A stretch of 19,512 bases of DNA from CAYZYO01 sp964482585. Lineage in GTDB: Bacteria > Bacillota > Syntrophomonadia > Syntrophomonadales > Syntrophomonadaceae. Positions 6,608 through 14,812 of the stretch are shown one piece after another. The stretch covers positions 1 through 19,512 of the forward strand of contig CAYZYO010000036.1 of assembly GCA_964482585.1 (NCBI GenBank). Reading direction: 5' to 3'. Under the pieces are notes generated by a model. The model was not told the DNA's origin and ran no database searches. It saw nothing but the letters and a program-made list of their open reading frames with translations. Numbering within the stretch: position 1 is the stretch's first letter; each line of letters opens with the position of its first letter. Position numbers and translations under genes: made by a program.

Positions 6608-7678
6608 TTGAGTTTTACTGATCTCTTAAATACTAATTTTGTGCATTGGGTAGATTCTGCAAGAGCACCTGAATCTGACATAGTGATAAGCAGCCGGGTG
6701 CGCTTAGCCAGAAACCTCAGGAGGATACCTTTCCCCCATATGCTTGATGAAAATACCGGGAAAAAGTGTGTTGAAGATATAAAAAATGCCTGGAAAAATA
6801 GCACAGAAACAAGAGGAATGAATATAGTATTCTTTAATCAAATCCCCTTGATTGATCGGCAGATCCTGGTAGAAAAACATCTAATCAGTCCTAACCATGC
6901 GCAATCAGATAGTAATTATAGAGGAGTTCTAGTCAATGATGTTGGATCAATAGCAATTATGATAAATGAAGAAGATCACTTGCGAATACAATGTATATTA
7001 CCTGGGCTGCAGATGGAAGAGGCCAGTAAGAGGGCTCAAAAGATAGATGATGATTTAGAGAATAATCTAGATTATGCATTTAATGAAAAAAGGGGTTATT
7101 TGACATCATGTCCGACAAATGTAGGTACCGGCATGAGGGCTTCGGTGATGTTACATTTACCGGGCATAACCATAAGCGGTCAAACTAATCGTATTTTTCA
7201 AAATATAAATCAATTGGGAATGACTATACGAGGCCTTTATGGAGAAGGAACAGAAATAGTAGGTAATTTTTACCAGTTATCAAATCAGGTTACATTGGGG
7301 TTAACTGAAGAAGATATTATTTATAATCTTACCAGTATTGCCAGGCAAATAGTTGAGCAGGAACGAATTATTCGAGAAAAGTTAAAGGTGCAAATGCAAT
7401 ACCAGATAGAAGATCGAATCGGACGTGCTTATGGGATAATTACTAATGCTAAAGTAATAACATCTAATGAAGCCCTTAGTTTACTATCGGATGTCAGGCT
7501 GGGAGTAAATCTGGGCATAATAAAAGATATAAAATCTTTTACTCTTAACGAACTAATAGTTGCAATAAGACCAGCACATTTACAAAAGAGAACTGGAAAG
7601 GAAATGACAGCGGTAGAGCGGGATATAACCCGGGCAGAGGTGATTAAAGAAAAACTTAATGCAGCTGGCAGCAAATAA
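6608..7678 (+). CDS. mcsB: McsB, protein arginine kinase
   Basis: McsB uses ATP to phosphorylate arginines on damaged proteins and on CtsR, marking substrates for ClpCP. It starts at TTG 6608, six bases after AAGGAGGG (6594-6601). The 356-aa protein has the phosphagen-kinase fold: VISSRVRLARNLRRIPFP (26-43), the NEEDHLRIQ loop with its acidic catalytic pair (120-128), TSCPTNVGTGMRASVMLHLP with the conserved Cys168, and GEGTEIVGNFYQLSNQ. The C-terminal RDITRA (338-343) is the RDXXRA phosphoarginine-sensing motif, so allosteric self-regulation is probably retained. All catalytic landmarks are present. Confidence 0.96.
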   Translation: MSFTDLLNTNFVHWVDSARAPESDIVISSRVRLARNLRRIPFPHMLDENTGKKCVEDIKNAWKNSTETRGMNIVFFNQIPLIDRQILVEKHLISPNHAQSDSNYRGVLVNDVGSIAIMINEEDHLRIQCILPGLQMEEASKRAQKIDDDLENNLDYAFNEKRGYLTSCPTNVGTGMRASVMLHLPGITISGQTNRIFQNINQLGMTIRGLYGEGTEIVGNFYQLSNQVTLGLTEEDIIYNLTSIARQIVEQERIIREKLKVQMQYQIEDRIGRAYGIITNAKVITSNEALSLLSDVRLGVNLGIIKDIKSFTLNELIVAIRPAHLQKRTGKEMTAVERDITRAEVIKEKLNAAGSK

Positions 7679-7725
7679 AAAAACTTTTAGTACAAAGTGC
7701 TTAATCAAGAACCGGAGGTGAATGT

Positions 7726-10194
7726 ATGTTTAGAAAATTTACCCAAAGAGCAAGGAATGCAGTTATTCATGCACAGGAAGAAGCCAGACAGCTTGGTCAT
7801 CCTGCTATTGGCACGGAACATATCCTTTTAGGGTTACTTAAAGAAGGAGAAGGCATCGGGGCTAGAACATTGCTAAACCTGGGTATTGATAGGGAAAGGG
7901 TAAAGCAGGAAATAGACAAAGTAATCGGCCAAAAGCCTGATAAAATTGAAGCAGCTGCAGGTGATCTACCTATAACCCCAAGAGCAAAAAAGGTGTTTAA
8001 CCTGGCATTTGATGAAGCCCGCCTGCAGGGAGTTAATTATGTAGGAACTGAACATCTGCTGCTAGCAGTTTTAAGAGAAGAAGAAGGGGTAGCAGGACAG
8101 GTACTTATATCAATGGGTGTGAGATTAGGTCAAGTTAGAGAACAGGTCAGGGGAGAGGGTCCTTCTAATATAAGCCATAATCATCCCGGACAAGAACCTG
8201 CCAGTAATCAAATATCTCATCAAGGGAAAAGAAAAACCAGGAGCAAGACCCCTACTGTGGATGCGTTTAGCCGGGATCTTACTATTTATGCCCAGGAGGG
8301 AAGACTTGATCCAGTGATAGGACGGAATAGTGAAATTGAACGGGTCATTCAAGTGCTTTCCAGAAGAACTAAAAATAATCCTGTTTTAATAGGAGATCCA
8401 GGAGTAGGTAAGACAGCTATTATTGAGGGTTTAGCTCAGAGAATAACAGAAAACCATGTACCCGAAATACTCAGCAATAAAAGAGTTGTTGCTCTTGATC
8501 TGTCATCAATGATAGCCGGGACTAAATATCGCGGAGAATTTGAAGATCGTTTAACCAAAATAGTAAATGAGATAAAATCGGCGGGAGATATAATTGTTTT
8601 TGTAGATGAACTGCATACAATTGTTGGAGCCGGAGCAGCTGAAGGAGCAATTGATGCGGCCAACATTTTAAAACCATCCTTAGCCAGAGGAGAGTTCCAG
8701 TGTGTAGGTGCTACTACTTTAGATGAATACAGAAAGCATATTGAGAAAGATGCAGCCTTAGAAAGGCGTTTTCAACCTATAATAGTTGATGAGCCGGGTA
8801 TTGAAGAGAGTATAGAGATATTGAAGGGTTTGTGTGATCGTTATGAAGCTCACCACGGGGTTAAAATCAGTAATGAGGCTATGGAAGCTGCGGTAAAGCT
8901 TTCAGCCCGCTATATTAGTGATCGCTTTCTTCCAGATAAAGCCATAGATCTTATTGATGAGGCTTCATCAAAAGTAAGGCTGGCCAATTATGTGCTCCCG
9001 GAAGATCTTAAAAACAAAGAATTAAAAATGGAAGAGATAGTTAAGGAAAAGGAAGAAGCAATAAATGCCCAGGAATATGAAAAGGCGGCTAAACTGAGAG
9101 ACGAAGAACAAAAACTAAAGGATGAAATAGAGAATGAGCGAAAAGAGTGGGTTAGTAAACGGAATTTGCAGGTCGGATCAGTCGGCGAAGAAGAAATAGC
9201 GATGGTGGTATCCAGTTGGACGGGTATTCCCGTTAGTAAACTGGCAGCCGAAGAAAGTGAACGACTGGTTAAATTAGAAGATATATTACACCAGCGGGTG
9301 GTCGGGCAGGAGGAGGCTGTAAAAGCTGTTTCCCGTGCAGTTAGAAGAGCCCGGGCAGGTTTAAAAAATCCTAAACGACCTATCGGGTCCTTCGTTTTTC
9401 TTGGACCTACCGGAGTAGGCAAAACTGAGTTGGCAAGAGCCCTGGCAGAGGCTATGTTTGGTAGTGAAGATGCGGTTATAAGGCTTGATATGTCAGAATA
9501 TATGGAAAAACATGCGGTAGCCAGAATGATTGGATCTCCACCTGGATATGTAGGCTATGATGAAGGTGGACAGCTTACAGAAAAGGTTAGAAGAAAGCCA
9601 TATTCAGTTATTCTGCTTGATGAAATTGAAAAAGCCCATCCTGATGTTTTTAATATTTTACTGCAGGTTTTAGAAGATGGAAGATTAACTGACGGACAGG
9701 GACGGACGGTTGATTTTCGAAATACAGTGATAATCATGACTTCCAATGTAGGAGCAAATTCTATCACAAATAATAAACGGGTTGGTTTTACGAGTGTCAT
9801 TGATGAAGCTGAGGATTATTCACGGATGAAAGAAAGGGTCATGGAGCAGCTAAAACATACTTTTAGACCTGAATTCCTCAATCGAATTGATGAAATTATC
9901 GTCTTCCAGAGCCTTAATGAATCAGAGCTTAGAGAAATAATTGAACTCTTACTGGTAGATCTTAGAAAAAGAATAGAAGAAAACAACTTTAAACTAGAAA
10001 TAAGTGACAGGGCCAAGGAATTAATAATGAAGGAAGGATATAATCCAGCATATGGAGCTCGACCGATTAAAAGGGCTATACAAAAATTAGTTGAAGATAG
10101 TATTTCAGAGGAAATTCTCAAAAAAATAGTCCAATCTGGAGATAAGGTTGTAGTCGATGCCCAGGATGATAAAATTATCGTGCTTAAAGGTTAA
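7726..10194 (+). CDS. clpC: ClpC, AAA+ unfoldase of the ClpCP protease
   Basis: ClpC is a hexameric ATPase that unfolds phosphoarginine-marked and adaptor-delivered proteins into ClpP. The ATG at 7726 follows GGAGGTG. The 822-aa protein has a double Clp-N domain (about 1-145); Glu31 and Glu109, each in a GTEH motif, correspond to the reported phosphoarginine-docking glutamates. Walker A1 is GDPGVGKT (223-230) and Walker B1 is VFVDEL (about 291-296). The middle domain with a UVR motif spans about 415-480. Walker A2 is GPTGVGKT (560-567) and Walker B2 is LLDEIE. The VGF ClpP-docking loop is at 686-688. The linker at about 146-180 is long and rich in His, Gln and Ser. A hairpin follows the gene. 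Confidence 0.97.
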   Translation: MFRKFTQRARNAVIHAQEEARQLGHPAIGTEHILLGLLKEGEGIGARTLLNLGIDRERVKQEIDKVIGQKPDKIEAAAGDLPITPRAKKVFNLAFDEARLQGVNYVGTEHLLLAVLREEEGVAGQVLISMGVRLGQVREQVRGEGPSNISHNHPGQEPASNQISHQGKRKTRSKTPTVDAFSRDLTIYAQEGRLDPVIGRNSEIERVIQVLSRRTKNNPVLIGDPGVGKTAIIEGLAQRITENHVPEILSNKRVVALDLSSMIAGTKYRGEFEDRLTKIVNEIKSAGDIIVFVDELHTIVGAGAAEGAIDAANILKPSLARGEFQCVGATTLDEYRKHIEKDAALERRFQPIIVDEPGIEESIEILKGLCDRYEAHHGVKISNEAMEAAVKLSARYISDRFLPDKAIDLIDEASSKVRLANYVLPEDLKNKELKMEEIVKEKEEAINAQEYEKAAKLRDEEQKLKDEIENERKEWVSKRNLQVGSVGEEEIAMVVSSWTGIPVSKLAAEESERLVKLEDILHQRVVGQEEAVKAVSRAVRRARAGLKNPKRPIGSFVFLGPTGVGKTELARALAEAMFGSEDAVIRLDMSEYMEKHAVARMIGSPPGYVGYDEGGQLTEKVRRKPYSVILLDEIEKAHPDVFNILLQVLEDGRLTDGQGRTVDFRNTVIIMTSNVGANSITNNKRVGFTSVIDEAEDYSRMKERVMEQLKHTFRPEFLNRIDEIIVFQSLNESELREIIELLLVDLRKRIEENNFKLEISDRAKELIMKEGYNPAYGARPIKRAIQKLVEDSISEEILKKIVQSGDKVVVDAQDDKIIVLKG

Positions 10195-10214
10195 GAAACT
10201 TAATTGCTTGTATT

Positions 10215-10243
10215 TAAAGGAGCCATGGGATATGGCTCCTTTA
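10215..10243 (+). terminator. Hairpin at the end of the ctsR operon
   Basis: TAAAGGAGCCAT (10215-10226) pairs perfectly with ATGGCTCCTTTA (10232-10243) around the loop GGGAT. It lies 20 bases after the clpC stop. The following bases (AAATTTATATTTT) are T-rich but not a clean run, so some read-through into radA is possible. Confidence 0.75.
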
Positions 10244-10292
10244 AAATTTATATTTTAAGGCTTGCTTCACTAACACGTATTTTTTATAGTAA

Positions 10293-10320
10293 TAGAAAAA
10301 TGATAAATAAAGTATATAAT
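10293..10320 (+). promoter_or_regulatory. Possible promoter of radA-disA
   Basis: A perfect TATAAT at 10315-10320 sits 20 bases before the radA start codon. The best -35 at the right distance (TAGAAA near 10293-10298) is poor, and the leader would be very short. It is offered as a weak candidate because a terminator separates radA from clpC. Confidence 0.35.
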
Positions 10321-10339
10321 TACATTAAAGGAGAAAATA

Positions 10340-11689
10340 ATGGGGAAAACTATTAATAAATTTGTATGCAGCCAATGTGGTTATGAAGCTCCCAAATGGT
10401 TAGGAAAGTGCCCGGGGTGTTTTTCGTGGAATACCCTTATAGAAGAAATTGTAGAAAAACGAGCTTCTATAAAAACAATAAAGCGGGTTGAAGCTGTTGC
10501 CCTTAACAATATAGCTCATGATGCTGGTTATAGATTTAGCAGTGGAATTAAAGAACTTGACCGGGTACTAGGAGGCGGAATAGTTCCAGGTTCTTTAATA
10601 ATGATGGGCGGTGATCCTGGAGTAGGCAAATCAACTCTACTTTTACAGGTGGCAGATTCTATTGCTCAAACCGGGCAAAAGGTTATATATTTATCAGGGG
10701 AAGAATCTTTAAAACAAATAAAGCTGCGATCCATTCGCTTAGGAATTGAAAGTGACTTAATCTACCTGTTAAATGAGCAAAATATTGATTTAATGTCTGA
10801 ATACATAAAAGAAATTAATCCGGGGGTAGTAATAATAGATTCTATCCAGACTGTCTATTCCCATAATATGGATTCAATCCCTGGGAGTCTTTCTCAGTTA
10901 CGCGAGTGCACGGCCCGGGTTATGAAAATTGCCAAAGAAACCGAAAAGGCATTTATATTGATAGGGCATGTAACTAAAGATGGGATTCTTGCTGGACCTA
11001 AAGTCATTGAACATATGGTAGATGTTGTAGTCTCGTTTGAAGGGGATAAGAACACTTCTTTTCGTATATTAAGAGGAATCAAAAACCGGTTCGGAGCAAC
11101 AGACGAAATTGGATTACTGGAAATGAGTACTAAAGGACTAATTGAAGTACTAAATCCGTCATCGATATTTATTAGTGCTAATGAAGCTAACATTAATGGA
11201 ACAGCAGTGGCGGCTGGTTTTGAAGGCAGCCGGCCTTTAATGGTTGAAGTACAGGCATTAGTTTCTCTATCGAAGCCGGGTTATGCAAGGCGTATGGCTT
11301 CAGGCATTGATCAAAATCGTCTTTCTTTAATTATCGCGGTTTTGGAAAAAAGAGCATATAATCTTGCCGTTAATGATGTTTATCTAAAAATAACTGGAGG
11401 AGTATTTTTAAGAGATCCATCAATTGACCTGGCTATAGCTGCTGCGATAGTATCAAGCTATCGAGAATATTCTCTTCCTTTAGATACGGTTTTTGCCGGT
11501 GAGTTAAGCCTTTCCGGACAGATTCGTCCAGTGCCGTTTCTGGACATGCGTCTTAAAGAGGCTGAAAAACTAGGTTATAATAAAGCAGTAATACCAGCGA
11601 ATATTGGTAATACAAGTGTTTTTTCCAGTATTAACCTTATCAAGGTAAGTAATATAGACGATTTTATTGATCTAATTATGGAGGGATAA
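10340..11689 (+). CDS. radA: RadA (Sms), DNA repair and recombination ATPase
   Basis: RadA is a RecA-like hexameric motor that promotes branch migration during recombination and repair. The ATG at 10340 follows AAAGGAG. The 449-aa protein opens with a four-cysteine zinc finger (C10, C13, C24, C27). The RecA-type core follows with Walker A GGDPGVGKST (90-99) and the RadA signature KNRFG (248-252). From about 270 onward it has the Lon-protease-like domain (GFEGSRPLMVEVQALV, AGELSLSGQIRPV). Its stop overlaps the disA start by one base (TAATG), so the two are translationally coupled. Confidence 0.96.
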   Translation: MGKTINKFVCSQCGYEAPKWLGKCPGCFSWNTLIEEIVEKRASIKTIKRVEAVALNNIAHDAGYRFSSGIKELDRVLGGGIVPGSLIMMGGDPGVGKSTLLLQVADSIAQTGQKVIYLSGEESLKQIKLRSIRLGIESDLIYLLNEQNIDLMSEYIKEINPGVVIIDSIQTVYSHNMDSIPGSLSQLRECTARVMKIAKETEKAFILIGHVTKDGILAGPKVIEHMVDVVVSFEGDKNTSFRILRGIKNRFGATDEIGLLEMSTKGLIEVLNPSSIFISANEANINGTAVAAGFEGSRPLMVEVQALVSLSKPGYARRMASGIDQNRLSLIIAVLEKRAYNLAVNDVYLKITGGVFLRDPSIDLAIAAAIVSSYREYSLPLDTVFAGELSLSGQIRPVPFLDMRLKEAEKLGYNKAVIPANIGNTSVFSSINLIKVSNIDDFIDLIMEG

Positions 11690-12765
11690 TGTTGTTTGAC
11701 GAAATTTACCAAGGGGATTTTAGAAAATATTTGCAGATGATGGCTCCAGGAACCATATTTAGAATTGGGGTTGAGAATATACTTCAAGCAGATACTGGTG
11801 GATTATTGGTAGTAGGGGATTCTCCTGAACTAATGAGAATAGTCAGTGGAGGATTCTATATCGATTGTGAGTTTACACCAGCTAGATTATATGAATTAGC
11901 TAAAATGGATGGTGCGATTATTTTAAATAGTGATGCTTCGAGAATACTCATTGCTAATTGCCAGCTGGCACCTGATCCTCAATTACCTTCGACTGAAACT
12001 GGAATTCGGCATCGAACTGCAGAACGAGTGGCACTACAGACTAAAGAATTGGTAGTGGCTGTATCCCAAAGGCGTAAGGTTGTCACTCTATATCATGGAA
12101 ATATTACTTTTCGTTTACGGGAACTGCCTTCAATTCTGGTTAAAGCTAATCAGGCTCTGCAGACTTTGGAAAAATACAAAAACGTACTTAATCAGGAGCT
12201 TCAGCGTCTGGGGGGGCTGGAATTTGAAGATATGGTTACCGTATCAGACGTTTGTGAGGTTATCCGTCGAAGTATAAAGGTTTTAAATATAGCTAAAGAA
12301 ATAGAGAATTATATCATTGAACTGGGAACTGAGGGGCGGTTGGTAAAGATGCAGCTGGATGAAATGATAGTAGATGTTGAACAAGAAACCTTAACCATTA
12401 TTAAAGACTATACAAATACAATTAATAAAGCTCCCCAGGAACTATTAAATAATATGTTAAAGGCGTTTGATGAGGACATTTCTGATTTAGTATTTATTTC
12501 TAGACTATTAACCCTGGGGAATTCACCCAGTCAACTGGAACAGCAGGTTTCACCTAGAGGATACCGGATGCTGCAGAAATTGCCCAGGATACCTTTACAG
12601 GTTATTGATAATCTTGTAGACCGTTTTGGTTTATTAAGTATTATATTAAATTCCAGTATAGAACAGCTTGATGAGGTTGAAGGAATTGGGGAAGTGAGGG
12701 CTCGTTCAATAAAAAACGGGCTGAAGAGAATGCAGGAGCAATTACTATTGGAATACATGGTATAA
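11689..12765 (+). CDS. disA: DisA, DNA-integrity scanning diadenylate cyclase
   Basis: DisA is an octamer that makes c-di-AMP from ATP and pauses at branched DNA, where it is inhibited; RadA is a known partner. The 358-aa protein carries the DAC-domain motifs DGA (74-76) and RHR (107-109, within GIRHRTAERVA), a central helical spine, and a C-terminal helix-hairpin-helix DNA-binding domain (about 310-355, LDEVEGIGEVRARSIKNG). The ATG at 11689 overlaps the radA stop and is only 3 bases from GGAGGG; a TTG at 11692 has better spacing, so the start may be one codon later. A hairpin follows the stop. Confidence 0.95.
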   Translation: MLFDEIYQGDFRKYLQMMAPGTIFRIGVENILQADTGGLLVVGDSPELMRIVSGGFYIDCEFTPARLYELAKMDGAIILNSDASRILIANCQLAPDPQLPSTETGIRHRTAERVALQTKELVVAVSQRRKVVTLYHGNITFRLRELPSILVKANQALQTLEKYKNVLNQELQRLGGLEFEDMVTVSDVCEVIRRSIKVLNIAKEIENYIIELGTEGRLVKMQLDEMIVDVEQETLTIIKDYTNTINKAPQELLNNMLKAFDEDISDLVFISRLLTLGNSPSQLEQQVSPRGYRMLQKLPRIPLQVIDNLVDRFGLLSIILNSSIEQLDEVEGIGEVRARSIKNGLKRMQEQLLLEYMV

Positions 12766-12768
12766 AAT

Positions 12769-12793
12769 AAAACCGCAGTTAAGCGGGTTTTTA
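12769..12793. terminator. Bidirectional terminator between convergent genes
   Basis: AAACCGC (12770-12776) pairs with GCGGGTTT (12783-12790) with one bulged G, and a T run follows on the + strand. Read on the - strand the same hairpin is followed by TTTTATTTTAT. It therefore suits both disA (+) and the convergent gene ending at 12821 (-). Confidence 0.75.
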
Positions 12794-12820
12794 AGAAGTA
12801 TGGTATTACCCAAAATGGGT

Positions 12821-13219
12821 TTAAGTCATATTAAAAAATCCAAGTGCAGCAGTTTTCTTATATTCCTTGATAAAAACATCGTACAGATTTATATCAAGGC
12901 AATTGCAAAGAGCCGCAGAGTAAAAAAGCAATTTCCCCAGTTCTGAATAAATTACTTCTTCACAATTAGGACATAAATTACCACGCAGATGGTTATCAAG
13001 ATAAGTACGCAATTCTTCAAAAGAATCAATATTTTCAGGTATGTTTAACTTCTCTGCTTTAATAGAGATACAGCCACAGTCGGTAACCGACTTACTTACT
13101 GCCCGATTTATTCTGCACGATGATTCAGCAAGCTTAGACAGTATATCTAATATACTGGAATGTCGTATCAGTAAATCGCCCACAACATTTTGAAATTCAT
13201 CACAAATCAAGTCCTTCAT
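12821..13219 (-). CDS. Cys-rich conserved clostridial protein with a MazG-like C-terminal segment
   Basis: The protein is 132 aa from the ATG at 13219 (MKDLICDEFQ). A longer start at 13258 is excluded because its ATG overlaps the -10 box of a near-perfect promoter, upstream of the transcript start. CDCGC-type cysteines (C48, C50, in TDCGCISI) and C83/C86 (CPNC) could form one zinc site; C6, C35, C105 and C107 add further cysteines. The segment SELGKLLFYSAALCNCLDIN (92-111) resembles the MazG helix ELGDLLFYLAALA, but Lys97 replaces the usual metal-binding Asp. From memory, similar clostridial proteins beside disA are labelled DUF1573; I could not check this. It is soluble and of unknown function. 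It lies alone on the - strand, convergent with disA. Confidence 0.75.
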   Translation of the reverse strand: MKDLICDEFQNVVGDLLIRHSSILDILSKLAESSCRINRAVSKSVTDCGCISIKAEKLNIPENIDSFEELRTYLDNHLRGNLCPNCEEVIYSELGKLLFYSAALCNCLDINLYDVFIKEYKKTAALGFFNMT

Positions 13220-13256
13220 AATAAAAGACTTGCCCCCTTTTTTTGTGATTTCTTTC

Positions 13257-13286
13257 ATTATAGACCCTGCTTAAACCAATTGTCAA
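13257..13286 (-). promoter_or_regulatory. Strong sigma-A promoter of the reverse-strand gene
   Basis: On the - strand, TTGACA (13286-13281) and TATAAT (13262-13257) are both perfect and are separated by 18 bases. Transcription should start near 13250, leaving about 30 bases of leader with an AAAGGGGG site before ATG 13219. This settles the start codon of the gene. Confidence 0.85.
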
Positions 13287-13339
13287 TTGTACATAAAGTA
13301 AAGGAGAAGCAGGATATAAATCACAATTAGCCTTAAAAT

Positions 13340-13645
13340 AACCCGCTCATGCCCGGAGGACACAACCACTTATGAAAACAAAGAAATGATTAACCACAGA
13401 TGAACACAGGTTTCACATAGATTTAGGCAGTTGTTTTGTTTTGCATCTGAAACAATTTATAATGTTTTACCTTAATTCTACAGTGAATCCCTAATTCTTA
13501 TACTATACCGTATCTTATACACTGTAGAGGCGACTGAAGTCGCCTCTACGGTTGTATCCGTTTGCTGCGGTTTTAGCAAAACGCTAGTGTGGGGCCAACT
13601 TATCTAAGTAGGTGAATGCATAAGTGTTTATTTTCGTACGAAATA
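13340..13645. repeat. Composite palindromic intergenic repeat, copy 2 (inverted relative to copy 1)
   Basis: The gap 13287-13705 is non-coding and mostly repeat. Read on the - strand it matches copy 1 from GTACGAAAA (13640) through TTAGATAAGTTG, GCGTTTTGCTAAAACCGC, the 12+2+12 perfect palindrome whose arms begin GTAGAGGCGACT (13524-13549), AAGAATTAGGGATT, and GTGTCCTCCGGGCATG (13363-13348). It also has an extra stretch of roughly 110 bases containing AACCACAGATGAACACAGG (near 13392-13410) that copy 1 lacks. No open frame is plausible. The segment 13646-13705 is AT-rich and probably holds the yacL promoter, which I could not define. Confidence 0.78.
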
Positions 13646-13705
13646 TATTAATTTATTGAATAAATACTAATCTTCAATAGAAGAATAATATTGGAGGTGT
13701 ATTTA

Positions 13706-14812
13706 ATGTATAATAAGTTAAGAATATCCAGGTGGTTATTAATAACAGCACTTATATTTGGAATATGGCTTGTATATGCATCAAGTAGTTTCTTTACGAT
13801 TAACGGGGTTTGGAAACTAATTATTGGAATAGCGGCTTTTCTATTATTCTATATTTCTCTAAATTGGATTATTGTTTTTCTGAAAAAGGGGATTAGCAGC
13901 TTCAACCAATTCCTAGATGGTACCTCTATTGAAATACTACTGGGAGGAACCGCAGGATTAATAATTGGCGTTCTTGTGGGAGTTGTTAGCGGTTATCCAA
14001 TATCATTGATAAGTGGAGTAGGAAATTATTTAACAATTGGTATATTTTTTTTTAGCGGGTATATAGGGTTACAAATAGGTGCCAGGCGTGCTTTTGATGT
14101 GGTTAAACTGTTCCCCGCAAATGCAGATAAGAAGAAAAATATAGTAGATGGAAGGATAAATTATAAAGTAATTGATACCAGTGCAATAATTGACGGCCGG
14201 ATTTATGATGTATGTTTAAGTTGTTTTCTTGAAGGGCCGTTAATCGTTCCTACTTTTGTAATTGAAGAGCTGCAGCATATAGCAGATTCTTCAGATAATA
14301 TTAGACGAACAAAAGGAAGACGGGGATTAGAACTTTTGTCAAAAATGCAAAAACATGCGAAAATTAATATAGATATAATTGAAGCAAATTCTTATGAAGA
14401 AAAGGACGTTGACGCAAAACTAATATGTCTTTGTAAGGAAATTAATGCCAGCATTGTTACTAATGATTATAATCTTAATAAAGTTGCAGAATTACAGGGT
14501 ATCACTGTACTCAACTTTAATGAACTGGCCAATGCGGTAAAAGTAATAGTTTTTCCTGGTGAGACCATGCATATCAGCATAATAAAAGAAGGTAAAGAAT
14601 CTGGGCAGGGTGTTGGCTATCTCGATGATGGCACCATGGTAGTTGTAGAGGATGCTTATGAAGATATTGGAAAAGATCTTGAAGTAATGGTTACGAGTGT
14701 ATTTCAAACCGCAGCCGGCAGAATGATTTTTACGAGAAAACTCAGGGAGGAAAGTAAAAGCAGTATTAAAGATCCCTTACGTGATTTGCAAGAGGTGAAT
14801 TTATATGGTTAA
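13706..14812 (+). CDS. yacL: YacL-type membrane protein with PIN and TRAM domains
   Basis: This family has an N-terminal membrane region, a PIN nuclease-like domain and a TRAM domain that may bind RNA; the cellular role is not settled. The start is ATG 13706, six bases after GGAGGTG (13693-13699); an upstream in-frame TTG overlaps that site. The 368-aa protein has four hydrophobic helices (about 10-29, 36-59, 77-97 and 104-124). The PIN domain runs from about 152 to 275 with acidic residues D157, D164, E187/E188, D236 and D254. The TRAM domain is at about 283-345 (GETMHISIIKEGKESGQGVGYL). It overlaps ispD by 8 bases, so the genes are coupled. Confidence 0.92.
   Translation: MYNKLRISRWLLITALIFGIWLVYASSSFFTINGVWKLIIGIAAFLLFYISLNWIIVFLKKGISSFNQFLDGTSIEILLGGTAGLIIGVLVGVVSGYPISLISGVGNYLTIGIFFFSGYIGLQIGARRAFDVVKLFPANADKKKNIVDGRINYKVIDTSAIIDGRIYDVCLSCFLEGPLIVPTFVIEELQHIADSSDNIRRTKGRRGLELLSKMQKHAKINIDIIEANSYEEKDVDAKLICLCKEINASIVTNDYNLNKVAELQGITVLNFNELANAVKVIVFPGETMHISIIKEGKESGQGVGYLDDGTMVVVEDAYEDIGKDLEVMVTSVFQTAAGRMIFTRKLREESKSSIKDPLRDLQEVNLYG

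Noticed and set aside
8988..9422. 144-residue reverse open frame inside clpC
   Set aside because: It is antisense to a well-conserved gene, has low-complexity Ser- and Leu-rich content typical of a shadow frame, and has no ribosome binding site or homology that I recognise.
12808..12820. ACCCA/TGGGT hairpin after the reverse-strand gene
   Set aside because: It has no T run on either strand; the stronger hairpin at 12769-12793 explains termination better.
13220..13258. Longer form of the reverse-strand gene starting at 13258
   Set aside because: That ATG overlaps the TATAAT -10 box, so it would not be in the mRNA.
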